A stretch of 64,000 bases of DNA from Citrobacter portucalensis (GTDB lineage: Bacteria; Pseudomonadota; Gammaproteobacteria; Enterobacterales; Enterobacteriaceae), in assembly GCF_002042885.1 (NCBI RefSeq), contig NZ_MVFY01000012.1, positions 62,001-126,000 of the forward strand, in the 5' to 3' direction. Positions 10,641-24,888 of this stretch are shown piece by piece. Position 1 is the first letter of the stretch. Each line of letters begins with the position of its first letter. The translations under genes and the position numbers were made by a program. The notes beneath the pieces are model-generated. The model was not told the origin of the DNA, ran no database searches, and saw only the letters and a program-made list of their open reading frames with translations.

Positions 10641-10789
10641 AAGCCACCTCCCTCCATTTGCCAGTGAAATGGTGATTTTTTAGCCAAAAAATTTTACGCA
10701 TCTTCACCTGTTTTCTTGCGCGAGTTGCGCGAAATAAACACGCCGATGATGTAATCACTCCGCGAAATTTGTTGCCAAATTGCGCATTG

Positions 10790-10805
10790 ACGATAACGTT
10801 TGCGC
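10790..10805. promoter_or_regulatory. PurR-box-like site upstream of ghxP
   Basis: Read on the minus strand this is GCGCAAACGTTATCGT, differing at 2 of 16 positions from the PurR consensus ACGCAAACGTTTTCGT. GhxP imports purines and its E. coli gene belongs to the PurR regulon. A second weaker copy (AAGCAAACGTTTAGCT, minus strand) lies at about 10934-10949 and a third core (GCAAACGATT) near 10893. Confidence 0.6.
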
Positions 10806-11061
10806 ATCGACTGGTTATTTCTTGCGCGTTATAAGAAGAAATGAGTAAAAAGCGGCAAAGTTCAGTTGAAAACCAGCGTATGATCGCTGGATAATCGTTT
10901 GCTTTTTTTTACCACCCGTTTTTTATGCGCGGAGCTAAACGTTTGCTTTTTTGCGACACCCCTATTGACGCAAACCTGGCACATGGAGAAAACGTTTAGC
11001 AGGCAGTGGATTGTCCAGCACGCATAATGACGAAAAAATAAACTCTCAGGGGATGTTTTCT

Positions 11062-12411
11062 ATGTCTACGCCTTCAGCGCGTACCGGCGGTTCACTCGAC
11101 GCCTGGTTTAAAATTTCGCTCCGCGGCAGTACCGTTCGTCAGGAAGTCGTTGCCGGATTAACGACCTTCCTGGCCATGGTCTACTCCGTTATCGTGGTTC
11201 CGGGGATGCTGGGTAAAGCCGGGTTCCCACCTGCTGCTGTATTTGTGGCGACCTGTCTGGTCGCGGGCGTCGGTTCTATTGTGATGGGCCTGTGGGCAAA
11301 CCTGCCGCTGGCAATTGGTTGCGCCATTTCTCTGACCGCATTTACCGCATTCAGCCTGGTGCTGGGCCAACATATTAGCGTGCCCGTTGCGCTGGGTGCG
11401 GTGTTCCTGATGGGTGTCCTGTTTACCATCATTTCCGCGACCGGTATCCGTAGCTGGATCCTGCGCAATCTGCCGCAGGGCGTTGCGCATGGTACGGGGA
11501 TTGGTATCGGCCTGTTCCTGCTGCTGATTGCGGCAAACGGTGTCGGTCTGGTAATTAAGAACCCGCTGGACGGCCTGCCGGTTGCGCTGGGTGACTTCGA
11601 TACCTTCCCGGTCATTATGTCGTTAATTGGTCTGGCGGTGATTATTGGACTCGAAAAACTGAAAGTACCGGGTGGCATTCTGCTGACCATTATCGGTATT
11701 TCCGTGGTTGGTCTGATTTTCGACCCGGCCGTGCATTTCTCCGGCATTTTTGCCATGCCGTCTCTGAGTGATGAAAACGGCAACTCGCTGATCGGCAGCC
11801 TGGATATCATGGGTGCACTGAACCCGATTGTCCTGCCGAGCGTGCTGGCGCTGGTCATGACCGCTGTCTTCGATGCAACCGGAACCATCCGCGCGGTAGC
11901 CGGACAGGCGAATCTGCTGGATAAAGACGGACAGATTATCGACGGTGGCAAAGCGCTGACCACTGACTCCCTGAGCAGCGTGTTCTCTGGTCTGGTGGGT
12001 GCAGCTCCGGCGGCGGTTTACATTGAATCCGCAGCGGGTACGGCGGCAGGCGGTAAAACTGGCCTGACAGCGATCACCGTTGGCGTACTGTTCCTGCTGA
12101 TCCTGTTCCTCTCTCCGCTCTCTTATCTTGTTCCTGTGTACGCAACGGCACCTGCGCTGATGTATGTGGGTCTGTTGATGCTGAGCAACGTCGCGAAAAT
12201 CGATTTCGCTGACTTTGTCGACGCAATGGCAGGACTGGTTACGGCCGTATTTATCGTGCTGACCTGTAACATCGTTACCGGCATCATGATTGGCTTTGCG
12301 ACCCTGGTAATTGGCCGCATCGTTTCTGGTGAATGGCGCAAACTGAACATCGGCACCGTGGTGATCGCCATCGCGCTGGTGGCCTTCTACGCCGGCGGTT
12401 GGGCTATCTGA
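11062..12411 (+). CDS. ghxP: Guanine/hypoxanthine permease GhxP
   Basis: Proton symporter of the NCS2/AzgA-like group that imports guanine and hypoxanthine through the inner membrane. The 449 residues equal E. coli GhxP (YjcD) and carry 12-14 hydrophobic segments plus the conserved [14 protein letters not shown] and [16 protein letters not shown] motifs. The frame is open 17 codons further up, but the ATG at 11062 has AGGGGA at 11048-11053 and yields the family start [10 protein letters not shown]. PurR-like boxes upstream suggest purine repression. A clear terminator follows. Confidence 0.95.
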   Translation: MSTPSARTGGSLDAWFKISLRGSTVRQEVVAGLTTFLAMVYSVIVVPGMLGKAGFPPAAVFVATCLVAGVGSIVMGLWANLPLAIGCAISLTAFTAFSLVLGQHISVPVALGAVFLMGVLFTIISATGIRSWILRNLPQGVAHGTGIGIGLFLLLIAANGVGLVIKNPLDGLPVALGDFDTFPVIMSLIGLAVIIGLEKLKVPGGILLTIIGISVVGLIFDPAVHFSGIFAMPSLSDENGNSLIGSLDIMGALNPIVLPSVLALVMTAVFDATGTIRAVAGQANLLDKDGQIIDGGKALTTDSLSSVFSGLVGAAPAAVYIESAAGTAAGGKTGLTAITVGVLFLLILFLSPLSYLVPVYATAPALMYVGLLMLSNVAKIDFADFVDAMAGLVTAVFIVLTCNIVTGIMIGFATLVIGRIVSGEWRKLNIGTVVIAIALVAFYAGGWAI

Positions 12412-12433
12412 TTCTGATTTCCTGACGATCCTA

Positions 12434-12466
12434 AAAACGGGTGGCTTTGGCCGCCCGTTTTCATTT
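12434..12466 (+). terminator. ghxP Rho-independent terminator
   Basis: AAAACGGG (12434-12441) pairs with CCCGTTTT (12454-12461), with an inner GGC/GCC pairing, and is followed by TCATTTT. It separates ghxP from yjcE. Confidence 0.8.
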
Positions 12467-12568
12467 TCAGAACACACTCGTTGTCTTTTGCGTTACTCTC
12501 AATTAGATAGAATTGAGGCACGACGCCTCTCATTAGCAATCATAAGAAACATCGCAAACAGGGAACGC

Positions 12569-14215
12569 ATGGAAATCTTTTTCACCATACTTATCATGAC
12601 CCTTGTGGTCTCGCTGTCGGGGGTATTTACTCGCGTATTGCCCTTCCAACTTCCTTTACCCCTTATGCAGATCGCCATCGGCGCCTTGCTGGCGTGGCCG
12701 ACGTTTGGTTTGCATGTGGAATTCGATCCTGAGCTGTTCCTGGTTCTGTTCATCCCGCCGCTGCTCTTTGCCGATGGCTGGAAGACACCAACGCGTGAGT
12801 TTCTCGAGCACGGGCGAGAGATTTTCGGCCTGGCACTGGCGCTGGTGCTGGTCACGGTAGTCGGCATTGGATTTATGATTTACTGGCTGGTGCCGGGGAT
12901 CCCTCTCATCCCAGCCTTTGCGCTGGCTGCTGTGCTATCGCCAACCGATGCCGTCGCGCTTTCCGGCATTGTGGGAGAGGGACGTATACCGAAGAAAATC
13001 ATGGGTATCCTGCAGGGCGAAGCGTTGATGAACGACGCCTCCGGTCTGGTCTCTCTGAAGTTTGCCGTCGCCGTGGCGATGGGGACAATGGTATTCACCG
13101 TTGGTGGCGCAACGCTTGAGTTCTTCAAAGTGGCGATTGGCGGCATCCTGGCTGGTTTTGTCGTCAGTTGGCTGTACGGCCGTTCCCTGCGCTTCCTCAG
13201 CCGCTGGGGTGGTGACGAGCCGGCAACGCAAATCGTCCTGCTGTTCCTGCTGCCGTTTGCATCTTACCTGATTGCGGAACATATCGGCGTTTCCGGTATC
13301 CTCGCAGCGGTCGCAGCCGGGATGACGATCACCCGTTCCGGGGTGATGCGCCGCGCGCCGCTGGCGATGCGTTTACGTGCTAACAGTACCTGGGCGATGC
13401 TGGAGTTTGTGTTTAACGGCATGGTCTTCTTGCTGTTAGGGCTACAGTTACCGGGAATTCTGGAGTCTTCTTTGGCGGCGGCCGAGGCCGATCCGAATGT
13501 TGAAATCTGGATGCTGTTTACCGATGTCGTGCTGATTTACGTGGCGCTAATGCTGGTGCGTTTTGGCTGGCTGTGGACCATGAAAAAGTTCAGTCTGCGC
13601 TTCCTGAAGAAAAAACCGATGGAGTTTGGATCCTGGACGACGCGTGAAATCATGATCGCCTCTTTTGCCGGTGTACGCGGGGCCATTACCCTCGCCGGTG
13701 TGCTCTCCATTCCACTGTTGTTACCGGACGGTAGCGGCTTCCCGGCGCGATATGAGCTGATCTTCCTTGCCGCTGGCGTGATCCTGTTCTCGCTGTTTGT
13801 CGGCGTGGTGATGCTGCCGATTCTGCTACAACATCTGGAAGTGGCAGACCACTCGCAGCAGCAGAAAGAGGAACGTATCGCCCGCGCCGCCACGGCAGAA
13901 GTGGCGATTGTCGCTATCCAGAAAATGGAGGAGCGACTGGCCGCGGACACCGAAGAGAACATCGATAACCAGTTGCTCACCGAGGTGAGTTCACGCGTGA
14001 TTGGTAACCTGCGCCGACGCGCCGACGGGCGCAACGATGTGGAAAGCTCGATGCAGGAAGAAAACCTCGAACGACGTTTCCGCCTGGCAGCGCTGCGTTC
14101 AGAACGCGCGGAGCTTTATCACCTGCGCGCCACGCGTGAAATCAGCAATGAAACGCTGCAAAAACTACTGCACGACTTGGATTTGCTGGAAGCGCTGTTG
14201 ATTGAGAATCAGTAA
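12569..14215 (+). CDS. yjcE: YjcE, putative Na+/H+ antiporter (CPA1 family)
   Basis: Predicted inner-membrane cation/proton exchanger. The protein has about 12 membrane helices in its first 420 residues, including the CPA1 core LSPTDAVALSGI and EALMNDASGLVSLK with the conserved ND pair, then a charged cytoplasmic tail (about 425-548) rich in Arg and Glu. I chose the ATG at 12569 (AGGGA just upstream), giving 548 residues starting MEIFFTILIM as in E. coli, rather than the ATG at 12488. The transported ion has not been settled experimentally as far as I know. A REP array begins right after the stop. Confidence 0.9.
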   Translation: MEIFFTILIMTLVVSLSGVFTRVLPFQLPLPLMQIAIGALLAWPTFGLHVEFDPELFLVLFIPPLLFADGWKTPTREFLEHGREIFGLALALVLVTVVGIGFMIYWLVPGIPLIPAFALAAVLSPTDAVALSGIVGEGRIPKKIMGILQGEALMNDASGLVSLKFAVAVAMGTMVFTVGGATLEFFKVAIGGILAGFVVSWLYGRSLRFLSRWGGDEPATQIVLLFLLPFASYLIAEHIGVSGILAAVAAGMTITRSGVMRRAPLAMRLRANSTWAMLEFVFNGMVFLLLGLQLPGILESSLAAAEADPNVEIWMLFTDVVLIYVALMLVRFGWLWTMKKFSLRFLKKKPMEFGSWTTREIMIASFAGVRGAITLAGVLSIPLLLPDGSGFPARYELIFLAAGVILFSLFVGVVMLPILLQHLEVADHSQQQKEERIARAATAEVAIVAIQKMEERLAADTEENIDNQLLTEVSSRVIGNLRRRADGRNDVESSMQEENLERRFRLAALRSERAELYHLRATREISNETLQKLLHDLDLLEALLIENQ

Positions 14216-14223
14216 ACGATAGC

Positions 14224-14752
14224 GCCTGATGCGCTACGCTTATCAGGCCTACAAGATCGGGAATAGTGATGTAGGCCGGATAAGGCGCTAGCCGCATCCG
14301 GCGAAGGGTGTGCCTGATGCGCTACGCTTATCAGGCCTACAAGACCGGCAACAGCGATGTAGGCGGCCGGATAAGGCGCTAGCCGCATCCGGCGAAGGGG
14401 TGCCTGATGCGCTACGCTTATCAGGCCTACAAAACCGGCAATAGCGATGTAGGCCGGATAAGGCGTTAGCCGCATCCGGCGAAGGGTGTGCCTGATGCGC
14501 TACGCTTATCAGGCCTACAAGATCGGGAATAGTGATGTAGGCCGGATAGGGCGTCAGCCGCATCCGGCGAAGGGTGTGCCTGATGCGCTACGCTTATCAG
14601 GCCTACAAGACCGGCAATAGCGATGTAGGCCGGATAAGGCGCTAGCCGCATCCGGCGAAGGGTGTGCCTGATGCGCTACGCTTATCAGGCCTACAAGACC
14701 GGCAATAGTGATGTAGGCCGGATAAGGCGCTAGCCGCATCCGGCGAAAGGTG
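14224..14752. repeat. REP/BIME array, six units of about 88 bp
   Basis: GCCTGATGCGCTACGC recurs at 14224, 14312, 14402, 14490, 14578 and 14666, in the same orientation, each time followed by TTATCAGGCCTAC, a 20-base linker of the type ACCGGCAATAGCGATG and a second REP (GTAGGCCGGATAAGGCG..CCGCATCCGGCG). Linkers vary slightly between units; units 1 and 4 share one variant (GATCGGGAATAGTGATG). The array abuts a REP-associated transposase gene, and one more unit of the same type lies on its far side. Confidence 0.95.
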
Positions 14753-14879
14753 GGCCAAATGGCGCGCAACTGGCTGCAAGAAATTATTCATCGTGTAATT
14801 TGCGAGCGGCTTTCCTGAACGAATCCATCCCTCTTGTCGATTCCCTCTTTTATCCATACGGTTGAGGAAAGGGGGAAAC

Positions 14880-15371
14880 ATGTCCAACTATCGACGAAAT
14901 TACATCAATGGGGGAACCTGGTTTTTTACGGTAAATCTGCAGGACCGTCGAAGCCACCTTCTGACAGACAACATTCACGCGCTTCGGTGTGCAATCGCTG
15001 CGGTCAAAAAGGTTAGGCCTTTTCGCATCAATGCGTGGGTCGTTTTACCCGAGCATATGCATTGTATATGGACGTTACCTGGCAATGATGCGGATTATTC
15101 CTCTCGCTGGCGGGAAATTAAGAAGCATTTCACCCACTCATTGTCTTCCCGACATATCTGGCAATCTCGCTTTTGGGAGCTCACCATCCGTGATGAACAT
15201 GATTATCGCCAGCATGTTGATTATATTTACATTAACCCGGTGAAGCACGGTTGGGTAAAGCAGGTACAGGCTTGGCCTTTTTCAACATTTCATCGTGACG
15301 TGAGGCACGGTTTGTGCCCGCAAGATTGGGCAGGTGAAATCATGGATTTTAATGCGGGTGAACGTGCCTGA
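14880..15371 (+). CDS. rayT: REP-associated tyrosine transposase (RAYT)
   Basis: Single-copy HUH/Y1-family nuclease thought to mobilise and recognise REP hairpins. The 163 residues contain GGTWFFTVNLQDR, the metal-binding HUH motif in LPEHMHCIW, and the helix with the catalytic tyrosine in DYIYINPVKHGWVKQ, so all key residues are present. It is very similar to E. coli RAYT (YafM). The ATG at 14880 has a strong AAAGGGGG just upstream, preferred over 14862. REP units of one type flank it (six before, one after), and the last bases of its frame (GCC TGA) are the first bases of the downstream REP. In K-12 the gene sits elsewhere. Confidence 0.93.
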   Translation: MSNYRRNYINGGTWFFTVNLQDRRSHLLTDNIHALRCAIAAVKKVRPFRINAWVVLPEHMHCIWTLPGNDADYSSRWREIKKHFTHSLSSRHIWQSRFWELTIRDEHDYRQHVDYIYINPVKHGWVKQVQAWPFSTFHRDVRHGLCPQDWAGEIMDFNAGERA

Positions 15372-15446
15372 TGCGCTACGCTTATCAGGCCTACAACACC
15401 GGCATACCGATGTAGGCCGGATAAGGCGTTAGCCGCATCCGGCATT
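15366..15446. repeat. REP pair downstream of the RAYT gene
   Basis: One more BIME of the same type and orientation as the six units before the transposase: GCCTGATGCGCTACGC..ATCAGGCCTAC, linker ACACCGGCATACCGATG, then GTAGGCCGGATAAGGCG..GCATCCGGC. It lies between the transposase and the 3' end of the convergent LysR gene, and supplies the transposase stop codon. Confidence 0.9.
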
Positions 15447-16337
15447 TTACGACGCTTGCGGTAGCCAAAACCCTTCACAGCATTTGAGCCACGCCTGGGC
15501 GCTGTGCGACAGATACACGCCTTCGCGCCAAATCATGCCCAACTGCCAGCGTAAGTCACTCTCCAGAGGGATCCAGCGCAACGTTTGCTTATCCAGCCGC
15601 TGGCAAATCGGCTCCGGTAAAATGGCAATCCCAACTCCGGCTTGTACCATTGCTGCCAGAAAATCCCACTGCCCGCTGCGCACCGCGATGCGGGGCTTGA
15701 CGTTGTGTTGGCTAAACAGCTCAAGCAATTGGCGGCTCAACGCGAAATCTTCGTTGTAGATAAGCAGCGGATGTTCCGCCAGCGCCTCGGGGGGAATGGA
15801 TTCGCACGTTGTCCACTGGCCGGAGCGAGGAACCAACACGCAGAGTGGATGGCTAAAAAGCGGTAAGGTTGCCAGACCGCTCTCTTCTTCAACCGGCAGC
15901 GCGGTCATCGCGACATCCAGGTCACCGTTCATTACCGCCTGCTGAACGGTTAAGCCGCCAAATTCAGAGACCTTCAGCTCCACGCCGGGATAGCGCTGGC
16001 GAAACAGGCCGATCGGCCCAGCCATTAACATCCCCACCATGGGCGGGATACCGAGGCGCAGCACGCCCTTGTTGAGGTGATTAATGTCACTGAGTTCCGC
16101 TTCAAGCTGGCGAAACTCGGCAAGGATCGCCAGGCCGCGTTCGAAAACGACCTGCCCGGTGTCGGTTAACAGCAGTCGCCGACCGTCACGGATTAACAGC
16201 GTGCAGTTAAGCTCGTCTTCAAGGTTCTTCAACATCTTGCTGATGGTGGGCTGGGTGACAAAAAGCTTCTCCGCTGCGCGGGTAAAGCTCTGCTGACGAA
16301 CCACCTCAACAAAATAGCGCAGCGTTCTGATATCCAT
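15447..16337 (-). CDS. LysR-family transcriptional regulator (CidR-like by context)
   Basis: A 296-residue LysR protein: N-terminal winged helix-turn-helix (about 1-60; SFTRAAEKLFVTQPTISKMLKNLE) and a periplasmic-binding-like effector domain (about 90-290). It is divergent from a cidA/cidB-like pair across 101 bases, the usual arrangement for CidR regulators, so that pair is its likely target. Staphylococcal and Bacillus CidR proteins respond to acetate-related metabolism, and the acetate operon acs-yjcH-actP lies just beyond. The inducer is inferred, not shown. Confidence 0.85.
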   Translation of the reverse strand: MDIRTLRYFVEVVRQQSFTRAAEKLFVTQPTISKMLKNLEDELNCTLLIRDGRRLLLTDTGQVVFERGLAILAEFRQLEAELSDINHLNKGVLRLGIPPMVGMLMAGPIGLFRQRYPGVELKVSEFGGLTVQQAVMNGDLDVAMTALPVEEESGLATLPLFSHPLCVLVPRSGQWTTCESIPPEALAEHPLLIYNEDFALSRQLLELFSQHNVKPRIAVRSGQWDFLAAMVQAGVGIAILPEPICQRLDKQTLRWIPLESDLRWQLGMIWREGVYLSHSAQAWLKCCEGFWLPQAS

Positions 16338-16438
16338 GATTATTCCTTAAGACTATGCCTGCAATGAGTTTAATTCATTTCAGTCCTGGACGGGGGCTCT
16401 CTATACTGGCGCTCTCTATTTTTTAAGGACATACCCTC

Positions 16439-16849
16439 ATGGCTGTGGCGATAAGCCGCGTGACGCCTGCTGTCATTCACCGACTCCAGATCCCCGTTCA
16501 GGTTCTGTTGTACGCAGGTCTTTTTGTATTTGCTCAATATCTTGTCTCCTGGCTGCATCTGCCGCTTCCTGCCAACCTGGTCGGGATGGTGCTGATGCTG
16601 GCGTTAATTGTCTGTCGAGTTATCCCGCTGAACTGGATTCGCGCAGGTGCTCGCTGGTTACTGGCTGAAATGCTGCTGTTTTTTGTCCCGGCGGTGGTCG
16701 CCGTTGTGAACTACACGCAGCTGTTGCTGGTTGATGGCTGGCGTATATTTGCCGTGATTGCGATCAGTACGCTGATGGTGCTCGGCGCAACGGCGTGGGT
16801 GGTGGATAAAGTGTATCGCTATGAAATGCGCAGGCTAAACCGTGAGTAA
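16439..16849 (+). CDS. CidA/LrgA-family holin-like protein
   Basis: A 136-residue membrane protein with four hydrophobic helices and a charged C-terminus (YRYEMRRLNRE). The segment YLVSWLHLPLPANLVGMVLMLALI matches the CidA/LrgA domain: small hydrophobic start, LPLPANLVGM motif, second helix. Family members are holin-like proteins linked to autolysis and to acetate or pyruvate metabolism; E. coli YohJ is a distant paralogue. AAGGA upstream supports the ATG. The stop overlaps the start of the next gene by 8 bases, implying translational coupling. Confidence 0.85.
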   Translation: MAVAISRVTPAVIHRLQIPVQVLLYAGLFVFAQYLVSWLHLPLPANLVGMVLMLALIVCRVIPLNWIRAGARWLLAEMLLFFVPAVVAVVNYTQLLLVDGWRIFAVIAISTLMVLGATAWVVDKVYRYEMRRLNRE

Positions 16850-17531
16850 TTTCCAGTTAAGCGTGTTGTGTCTGGTGATTACGCTGGGTATCTACTTTGC
16901 CAATAAGCGCCTGTATCGCCGTTTTCGTAAATTACCCCTAATGCCATTAGTTCTCACCCCGGCCCTGCTGGTGCTGATGCTGGTCTTCGGCCATATCTCC
17001 TGGCAAAACTATATTGGTGAATCGCACTGGTTGCTGTGGTTGTTAGGCCCAGCGACCATCGCGTTTGCTGTTCCGGTGTATGACAACCTTGCCGTGATTA
17101 AGCGTCACTGGATGTCGCTGACGGCGGGCGTGGTAACGGCAACGCTGGTGGCCGTCACCAGTTCCGTATGGCTGGCGCGCCTGTTTATGTTGCCTGATGA
17201 GATCCAACGCAGTCTGGCGGTGCGCTCCGTCACCACACCGTTTGCGCTGGCGGCGGCAGAACCGTTGGGCGGGCAGCCGGACCTGGTGGCATTGTTCGTG
17301 GTGGTGACCGGCGTATTTGGTATGGCGGTCGGCGATGTGCTGTTTTTACGGCTTTCCATTCGTGAAGGGATGGCGAAAGGCGCAGGATTTGGCGCAGCAT
17401 CGCACGGCGCAGGCACGGCACGCTCTTATGAACTCGGTCAGCAGGAAGGGGTCGTTGCCAGCCTGGTGATGATGCTTTCCGGCGTGGTAATGGTGCTGGT
17501 GGCACCGCTGGTGGCGAGGCTGATGTTCTGA
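16842..17531 (+). CDS. CidB/LrgB-family membrane protein
   Basis: A 229-residue inner-membrane protein, GTG start inside the previous gene. It has 6-7 membrane helices and the LrgB-family motifs GPATIAFAVPVYDN, KSVTTPFA-like VRSVTTPFALAAAEPLGG and FGAASHGAGTARSYELG. CidB/LrgB proteins work together with CidA/LrgA; the plant member PLGG1 carries glycolate and glycerate, so transport of a small organic acid is possible. It forms an operon with the cidA-like gene and is convergent with actP. Confidence 0.87.
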   Translation: MSNFQLSVLCLVITLGIYFANKRLYRRFRKLPLMPLVLTPALLVLMLVFGHISWQNYIGESHWLLWLLGPATIAFAVPVYDNLAVIKRHWMSLTAGVVTATLVAVTSSVWLARLFMLPDEIQRSLAVRSVTTPFALAAAEPLGGQPDLVALFVVVTGVFGMAVGDVLFLRLSIREGMAKGAGFGAASHGAGTARSYELGQQEGVVASLVMMLSGVVMVLVAPLVARLMF

Positions 17532-17543
17532 GAAAGGATGTAA

Positions 17544-17567
17544 TCCTCCGGCCCGAAAGCCGGAGGA
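17544..17567. terminator. Hairpin between cidB-like gene and actP
   Basis: TCCTCCGGC (17544-17552) and GCCGGAGGA (17559-17567) form a perfect 9-bp stem between two convergent genes. There is no strong T run on either side. Confidence 0.55.
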
Positions 17568-17576
17568 GAAGGGAAG

Positions 17577-19537
<1,961 letters not shown>

Positions 19538-19560
19538 CACAGAGCTCTCCAGAGGTCCCC

Positions 19561-19677
19561 CTGCGTCTTTCGTGCTACAGGTTCGTTGGCCGCACTTGCC
19601 CACCCCAGTCACATAGTGAACTATGCTCTTGGGGATGTGCTCGCTTGCCGCCTTCCTGTAACACGAAATCCTTTGGG
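19561..19677. repeat. ERIC (IRU) element in the acs-yjcH gap
   Basis: The stretch has the hallmarks of an enterobacterial repetitive intergenic consensus element: GGCCGCACTTGCCCACCCCA, GTCACATAGTGAACTATG in the centre, and TTGGGGATGTGCTCGCTTGC, then CCGCCTTCCTGTAACACGAA. The long imperfect inverted repeat spans nearly the whole unit. It lies within the acs-yjcH-actP transcript, so it would be transcribed and form a hairpin between acs and yjcH. Confidence 0.88.
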
Positions 19678-19727
19678 GGAGGTTTTTTATATTTCCCTCC
19701 CGGTGAAGAGAGGGTAGGGTCAGATTT

Positions 19728-19768
19728 GTAGGCCGGATAAGACGCTTTCGCGTCGCCATCCGGCATTT
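19728..19768. repeat. REP unit downstream of acs
   Basis: GTAGGCCGGATAAGACGC..GCGTCGCCATCCGGC forms a single REP hairpin 12 bases after the acs stop, on the acs side of the ERIC element. K-12 also carries repeats in this gap. Confidence 0.9.
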
Positions 19769-19779
19769 TCAGGACTTTG

Positions 19780-23609
<3,830 letters not shown>

Positions 23610-23617
23610 CCCCATTT

Positions 23618-23633
23618 CGCCCCGCAAGGGGCG
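23618..23633 (+). other. Intercistronic hairpin between nrfA and nrfB
   Basis: CGCCCC-GCAA-GGGGCG is a tight GC stem with a GNRA tetraloop, 9 bases after the nrfA stop and without a T run. It more likely stabilises the nrfA 3' end or tunes the nrfA:nrfB ratio than terminates. Confidence 0.6.
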
Positions 23634-23653
23634 GATAACTCAACGGAGTGAAT

Positions 23654-24220
23654 ATGAGCGTATTACGTTCGTTATTAACTGCTGGGGTGCTGGCGTCAGG
23701 CTTGTTATGGAGCCTGAGTGGAATCACTGCCACGCCAACGCCGCAGGAGTCGGATCAACGCTGGACGGTTACCCAACAGCGTAATCCGGATGCCGCCTGT
23801 CTGGACTGTCACAAGCCGGATACCGAAGGCATGCATGGTAAGCATGCGGAAGTCATCAACCCGAATAACAAACTGCCGGTCACCTGCACCAACTGTCACG
23901 GCCAGCCATCACCGAACCACCGTGAAGGGGTGAAAGATGTGATGCGCTTTAATGAGCCGATGTACAACGTGGAGCAGCAGAACAGCGTCTGTATGTCCTG
24001 TCACCTGCCTGAGCAGCTGCAAAAAGCGTTCTGGCCGCACGATGTCCATGTAACCAAAGTGGCGTGTGCCAGCTGTCACTCACTGCATCCGAAGCAAGAC
24101 ACGATGCAAACGCTGAGCGATAAAGGACGGATCAAGATTTGCGTCGATTGCCACAGCGATCAGCGTAACAATCCGAACTTTAACCCGGCGTCGATTCCGT
24201 TGCTTAAGGAGCATCCATGA
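23654..24220 (+). CDS. nrfB: Pentahaem cytochrome NrfB
   Basis: Periplasmic electron carrier that passes electrons from the NrfCD quinol-oxidising module to NrfA. The 188 residues carry a signal peptide (about 1-26) and five CXXCH sites: CLDCH, CTNCH, CMSCH, CASCH and CVDCH. I chose the ATG at 23654 (GGAG at 23645-23648), two codons inside the longest frame, giving the E. coli start [13 protein letters not shown] and its length. The stop overlaps the nrfC start (ATGA). Confidence 0.97.
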   Translation: MSVLRSLLTAGVLASGLLWSLSGITATPTPQESDQRWTVTQQRNPDAACLDCHKPDTEGMHGKHAEVINPNNKLPVTCTNCHGQPSPNHREGVKDVMRFNEPMYNVEQQNSVCMSCHLPEQLQKAFWPHDVHVTKVACASCHSLHPKQDTMQTLSDKGRIKICVDCHSDQRNNPNFNPASIPLLKEHP

Positions 24221-24888
24221 GTTGCTCTCGTCGCCAGTTTATCACCGGCGTCGGCGCGCTGGTGGCAGTGAGCGGGACGGCGGGGCGCGTTGTGGCGAAG
24301 ACGCTGAACATCAACGGCGTGCGTTACGGTATGGTACATGATGAGTCATTATGCATCGGCTGTACGGCCTGTATGGATGCTTGTCGCGAAGTCAACAACG
24401 TGCCGGAAGGCGTATCGCGTCTGACGATTATTCGCAGTGAGCCGCAAGGAACGTTTCCTGATGTGAAGTATCGCTTCTTCCGTCACTCGTGCCAGCACTG
24501 CGACCACGCTCCCTGCGTTGACGTCTGCCCGACGGGGGCATCGTATCGTGATGCCGCCAGTGGCATTGTGGATGTGAACCCGGACCTTTGCGTTGGCTGC
24601 CAGTACTGCATTGCCGCGTGTCCTTATCGCGTGCGCTTTATCCATCCGGTGAGCAAAACGGCGGATAAATGCGATTTCTGCCGGAAAACCAACCTGAAAG
24701 CGGGCAAACAGCCCGCCTGCGTTGAGTCATGTCCGACGAAGGCGCTGACGTTTGGTAATCTGGACGATCCCAACAGCGATATCTCCCGTTTGTTGCAGCA
24801 GAAAACGACCTACCGTTACAAGCTGGCGTTGGGTACAAAACCGAAGGTCTACCGCGTTCCCTTTAAATTTGGGGAGGTGAGCCAATGA
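24217..24888 (+). CDS. nrfC: NrfC, Tat-exported [4Fe-4S] ferredoxin subunit
   Basis: Periplasmic iron-sulfur protein that, with the membrane protein NrfD, oxidises menaquinol and reduces NrfB. The 223 residues begin with a Tat signal (SRRQFI, hydrophobic core to about 28) and carry four cysteine clusters of the DmsB/NrfC type: [35 protein letters not shown] and CDFC..CVESC, enough for four [4Fe-4S] centres. Start and stop overlap nrfB and nrfD by 4 bases each. Confidence 0.97.
   Translation: MSCSRRQFITGVGALVAVSGTAGRVVAKTLNINGVRYGMVHDESLCIGCTACMDACREVNNVPEGVSRLTIIRSEPQGTFPDVKYRFFRHSCQHCDHAPCVDVCPTGASYRDAASGIVDVNPDLCVGCQYCIAACPYRVRFIHPVSKTADKCDFCRKTNLKAGKQPACVESCPTKALTFGNLDDPNSDISRLLQQKTTYRYKLALGTKPKVYRVPFKFGEVSQ

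Noticed and set aside
11181-12477. Two long antisense frames (260 and 284 codons) opposite ghxP
   Set aside because: Low-complexity products, no recognisable domain, and the sense strand is a conserved permease over its whole length.
12488-12568. Upstream ATG giving a 575-residue YjcE
   Set aside because: The extra residues are hydrophilic and not seen in the family; the ATG at 12569 has a nearby ribosome binding site.
14209-14760. Minus-strand open frames through the repeat array after yjcE
   Set aside because: Products are repeats of translated REP sequence.
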